Source: Actinomycetota bacterium (lineage in GTDB: Bacteria > Actinomycetota > Thermoleophilia > Solirubrobacterales > Solirubrobacteraceae). From it: DNA of 6,150 nt. The DNA lies in the NCBI GenBank assembly GCA_903970315.1, contig CAJCIJ010000180.1, positions 1 through 6,150 on the forward strand, in the 5' to 3' direction. Position numbers and translations under genes: made by a program. This document shows, in pieces, positions 6,113 to 6,150 of the stretch; position 1 is the first letter of the stretch; every line of letters starts with the position of its first letter. The notes under the pieces are model-generated. The model worked only from the letters and a program-made list of their open reading frames with translations. It was not told the DNA's origin and did no database searches.

Positions 6113-6150
6113 GCCCCCGTAGCTCAGCTGGATAGAGCATCGGACTTCTA
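6113..6150 (+). tRNA. tRNA-Arg (anticodon TCT), 5' part
   Basis: The first 38 bases of a tRNA are present before the window ends. The acceptor 5' strand GCCCCCG (6113-6119) is followed by T8 and A9, a D stem GCTC/GAGC (6122-6125 and 6135-6138) with a normal AGCTGGATA loop, A26, and the anticodon-stem strand TCGGA. The anticodon loop begins CTTCTA, placing TCT at positions 34-36, which decodes AGA arginine codons. The 3' half, needed to confirm pairing, lies outside the window. Confidence 0.9.

Noticed and set aside
6113..6150. tRNA gene as an integration site for a mobile element
   Set aside because: tRNA genes often serve as attachment sites, but no integrase, direct repeat of the tRNA end or composition shift is visible, and the tRNA 3' end is outside the window.

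Overview
The window is GC-rich throughout and every gene has the third-position G/C bias of a high-GC actinobacterium. A Gly-X-Y (collagen-like) protein with a short Cys-containing C-terminal domain, a VKOR/DsbA-like oxidative folding pair and a soluble PAS-GGDEF-EAL protein together suggest Thermoleophilia (Solirubrobacterales and relatives). That placement is inference from gene content and composition, not a database result.

Layout, left to right. The plus strand carries the 3' part of a collagen-like surface protein (1-743). After a short intergenic region with a weak promoter-like element comes a possible 28-codon small ORF (837-923). Its stop overlaps the GTG start of a membrane-anchored, four-cysteine protein of unknown function (920-1444). 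That gene converges on a minus-strand block across a 36-bp gap containing a GC-rich hairpin.

The minus-strand block is read from right to left. It begins with a membrane-anchored DsbA-like thioredoxin-fold protein (6012-5182), followed after 7 bp by a VKOR-family membrane protein (5174-4752). After a 179-bp gap comes a PAS-GGDEF-EAL cyclic-di-GMP protein (4572-2845). Ribose-5-phosphate isomerase A (2831-2124) follows after 13 bp, then a MntP-type manganese efflux pump (2023-1481) after 100 bp. At the right edge, divergent from the DsbA-like gene, a tRNA-Arg(TCT) gene starts on the plus strand (6113) and is cut by the window end.

How the genes fit together. The DsbA-like/VKOR pair is a self-contained route for making disulfides outside the membrane, with VKOR re-oxidising the DsbA-like partner using quinone. 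The exported proteins at the left end carry paired cysteines and are possible substrates. The PAS-GGDEF-EAL protein has an intact diguanylate cyclase site and an intact inhibitory site. Its EAL domain has lost two catalytic positions (DDFG reads DNFG; the AEGVE glutamate is Met), so it is best read as a cyclase with a non-catalytic or weakly active EAL domain. It appears to be co-transcribed with rpiA.

I found no mobile element, CRISPR array or clearly new multi-gene system. The most notable points are the degenerate EAL domain, the synonymous-only divergence of a 63-bp duplication in the collagen repeat, and the possible coupled small ORF.
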